Of a DNA stretch of 64,000 nucleotides, positions 62,698 to 64,000 are shown piece by piece; the stretch's first letter is position 1; each line of letters opens with the position of its first letter. The notes under the pieces are model-generated. The model saw only the letters and a list, made by a program, of their open reading frames with translations, was not told the DNA's origin and made no database searches. The position numbers and the translations under genes are program-made. Origin of the DNA: Nostoc sp. FACHB-152 (GTDB taxonomy: Bacteria > Cyanobacteriota > Cyanobacteriia > Cyanobacteriales > Nostocaceae); assembly GCF_014697475.1 (NCBI RefSeq), contig NZ_JACJRV010000029.1, positions 1-64,000 of the forward strand. Reading direction: 5' to 3'.

Positions 62698-64000
62698 AAG
62701 TCAAAATAACATATTTACCCGCACCAAATGAGGTAAATGAATTTGATTTAGTAGTAGCAACTACACCAAAAGGAGAGTGCGTCATCGGTCGTTCTCCTGA
62801 TTGTGACTTACCTCTAGAAAGCGCAGATGTTAGCCGTATACATGGTAAGTTTTTTGTTCAAGGTGGTAATTACTATTACTGTGATACTGGTAGTAGGAAT
62901 GGTTCAATAATTAATAATAAATTAGTCGAAAAACATCAGCCATATATTTTAAAGCATGGTGATTCTATTCAAATCGGAGATTACATTCTGCTGATGGAAG
63001 GGATTACACCTGCGGCTGAACAATTACCAGAAACAGTATTTAGAGTAATAGATCCTGCACTATTTTCTAGGCCAATATCAGACAATTTTAATGTTGCTAG
63101 CATTAGTAATGAAGCATCAGAGGTAGTTAACGAATCTACAAAAGAAGTTGTCAGCAAACCTGAAGAGGAAATTGCAGTCCCTGAAGTTCCAGCACCAGCA
63201 ATTGTTGATGCTGTCTCCTCAGAAAACCAAGAAATAATCACTGCATCTGAACCTCCAGTTGTAGGAGAAGTAACTTTTGTACAACCACAGGATATTACTA
63301 CTGAAGAACCAGACATAATTGGGAGTGACGAAAATCTAGATTTAAGTTCTGCAATTGCGGAAGAAAGAACCTTTGTGCAGCCTCGCGATCTAGCACAACC
63401 ATCACCATCAGTCAGTTATTTGTCTACAAGCGATGATAGTCAAGATGTAGATTTAGGTACAAACATTTTACAAGAATACACTATCGTACAGCCTCGTGAT
63501 TTGGCAATTCTAGAATCTCCAACTGGTAGTGATGAAAATGTAGAGGTGGTAACAGCTGAAGATAGTAATGTAGAAACCTCAGAAGTTGTTACAGAATCTA
63601 ATACAGTGACAGAAGACAACCCCACTGAAATAGAAGATTCTGTTAGCACACCGCCAGAAGATGTTTGTCATATAGATGCAGTAACAATAGAACCAAATAT
63701 TGAAGCATTCTCAGAATTGCAGACTGAAGCCGTAACCTTAGCTGAGGATAATATTCAGACTCAAAGCGAAGTTATAGAAGTTTCGCACAGCGACTCTAGT
63801 GATTTAAGTACTACTAGCCTAGAAGAAATAGGTGAGGAAGCAACAACCGCAGATGTGACTGCTAGTACAGAAACTGTAGAACCAGAAACCGCTATTTCTA
63901 CAGCAGAAGTAGGCGAGGAAGCAACAACCACAGATGTGACTGCTAGTACAGAAACTGTAGAACCAGAAACCGCTATTTCTACAGCAGAAGTAGACGAGGA
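62694..64000 (+). CDS. eCIS-linked FHA domain protein (3' partial)
   Basis: The frame opens at ATG 62694 and runs off the window (435 codons seen). The FHA domain is at about 20-105: 'CVIGRSPDC', 'VSRIHGKF', 'GSRNGSIINN', with the Arg, Ser and Asn residues that bind phosphothreonine. A long acidic, Ser/Thr/Glu-rich tail follows, with three threonine motifs: 'TFVQPQD' (Thr194), 'TFVQPRD' (Thr226) and 'TIVQPRD' (Thr263). They resemble the repeats in the eCIS kinase tail. From residue 381 come 27-residue tandem repeats. It overlaps the DUF6760-like gene by four bases. Confidence 0.9.
   Translation, partial: MKVKITYLPAPNEVNEFDLVVATTPKGECVIGRSPDCDLPLESADVSRIHGKFFVQGGNYYYCDTGSRNGSIINNKLVEKHQPYILKHGDSIQIGDYILLMEGITPAAEQLPETVFRVIDPALFSRPISDNFNVASISNEASEVVNESTKEVVSKPEEEIAVPEVPAPAIVDAVSSENQEIITASEPPVVGEVTFVQPQDITTEEPDIIGSDENLDLSSAIAEERTFVQPRDLAQPSPSVSYLSTSDDSQDVDLGTNILQEYTIVQPRDLAILESPTGSDENVEVVTAEDSNVETSEVVTESNTVTEDNPTEIEDSVSTPPEDVCHIDAVTIEPNIEAFSELQTEAVTLAEDNIQTQSEVIEVSHSDSSDLSTTSLEEIGEEATTADVTASTETVEPETAISTAEVGEEATTTDVTASTETVEPETAISTAEVDE
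63834..64000 (+). repeat. 81-bp tandem repeats in the FHA gene
   Basis: Copies start at 63834 and 63915 with very few differences, and a third begins at 63996 at the window edge. They encode a 27-residue E-E-A-T-T-x-D-V-T-A-S-T-E-T-V-E-P-E-T-A-I-S-T-A-E-V-x module. The array continues beyond the window. Confidence 0.9.

Noticed and set aside
37782-64000. Prophage or type VI secretion interpretation
   Set aside because: No capsid, terminase, integrase or lysis genes, and no TssJLM membrane complex. DUF4255, the Pvc15-like ATPase and the CIS tube adaptor point to eCIS.

Overview
This window comes from a filamentous, probably heterocyst-type (Nostoc/Anabaena-like) cyanobacterium. The signs are many GCGATCGC (HIP1) octamers, intergenic heptamer repeats, and cyanobacterium-specific genes: RpaB, a CCB2/CCB4-type cytochrome b6 heme-attachment factor, DUF1400, DUF3531 and a Sll0314/Alr1548-type TPR protein. 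I saw no tRNA, rRNA, CRISPR array or intact insertion sequence. The last gene runs off the right edge.

Region 1 (1-12.5 kb) is mostly ordinary chromosome. It holds a RelE-like gene pair, DUF1400, NUDIX, DUF3531, a TPR protein, an ABC ATPase, rsmG, a Uma2 nuclease, radA, rpaB, CCB, DUF456 and a Ser/Thr kinase with TPR repeats. A short stretch of decayed coding sequence precedes the kinase.

Region 2 (12.5-27.4 kb) is a secretion and signalling island. A 2137-residue two-partner-secretion exoprotein ends in a CHAT (caspase-like) peptidase domain. Next to it lie a secreted trypsin-fold protein that has lost catalytic residues and the cognate FhaC/ShlB-type outer-membrane transporter. Then come an FHA protein, a pseudokinase fused through a membrane helix to a PstS-like binding domain, and a NarL-type response regulator with its soluble histidine kinase.

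Region 3 (28-64 kb) is a large extracellular-type contractile injection system (eCIS), most likely of the thylakoid-anchored kind known from multicellular cyanobacteria. On the + strand (37.8-50.2 kb) lie a small tape-measure-tail-like protein, a tube protein, a tape measure, a Pvc7-like tube adaptor, a VgrG-like spike, PAAR, gp25, gpJ-like and gpI-like baseplate proteins and a DUF4159-like protein. On the - strand (50.3-55.0 kb) lie a cargo-like protein, the AAA+ ATPase and a DUF4255 cap protein. On the + strand again (55.6-64 kb) lie a membrane Ser/Thr kinase with a repeat tail, a second DUF4255 protein, the sheath, two tube proteins, three small assembly proteins and an FHA protein. No tail-fibre or lysis gene is visible.

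Three cargo-like proteins share an N-terminal signature but have unrelated C-termini. One has a nuclease-like domain plus a ComEA-type helix-hairpin-helix, and is followed by a SUKH-like putative immunity gene and a YbjN gene. One has an unrecognised C-terminus. One has a transglutaminase/papain-like Cys-His-Asp domain. The most unusual signal is a threonine-centred motif (T-[VIFL]-x-[QR]) repeated 16 times in the tail of the eCIS kinase and found again in the tail of the eCIS FHA protein. It suggests a phosphothreonine switch built into the injection system.
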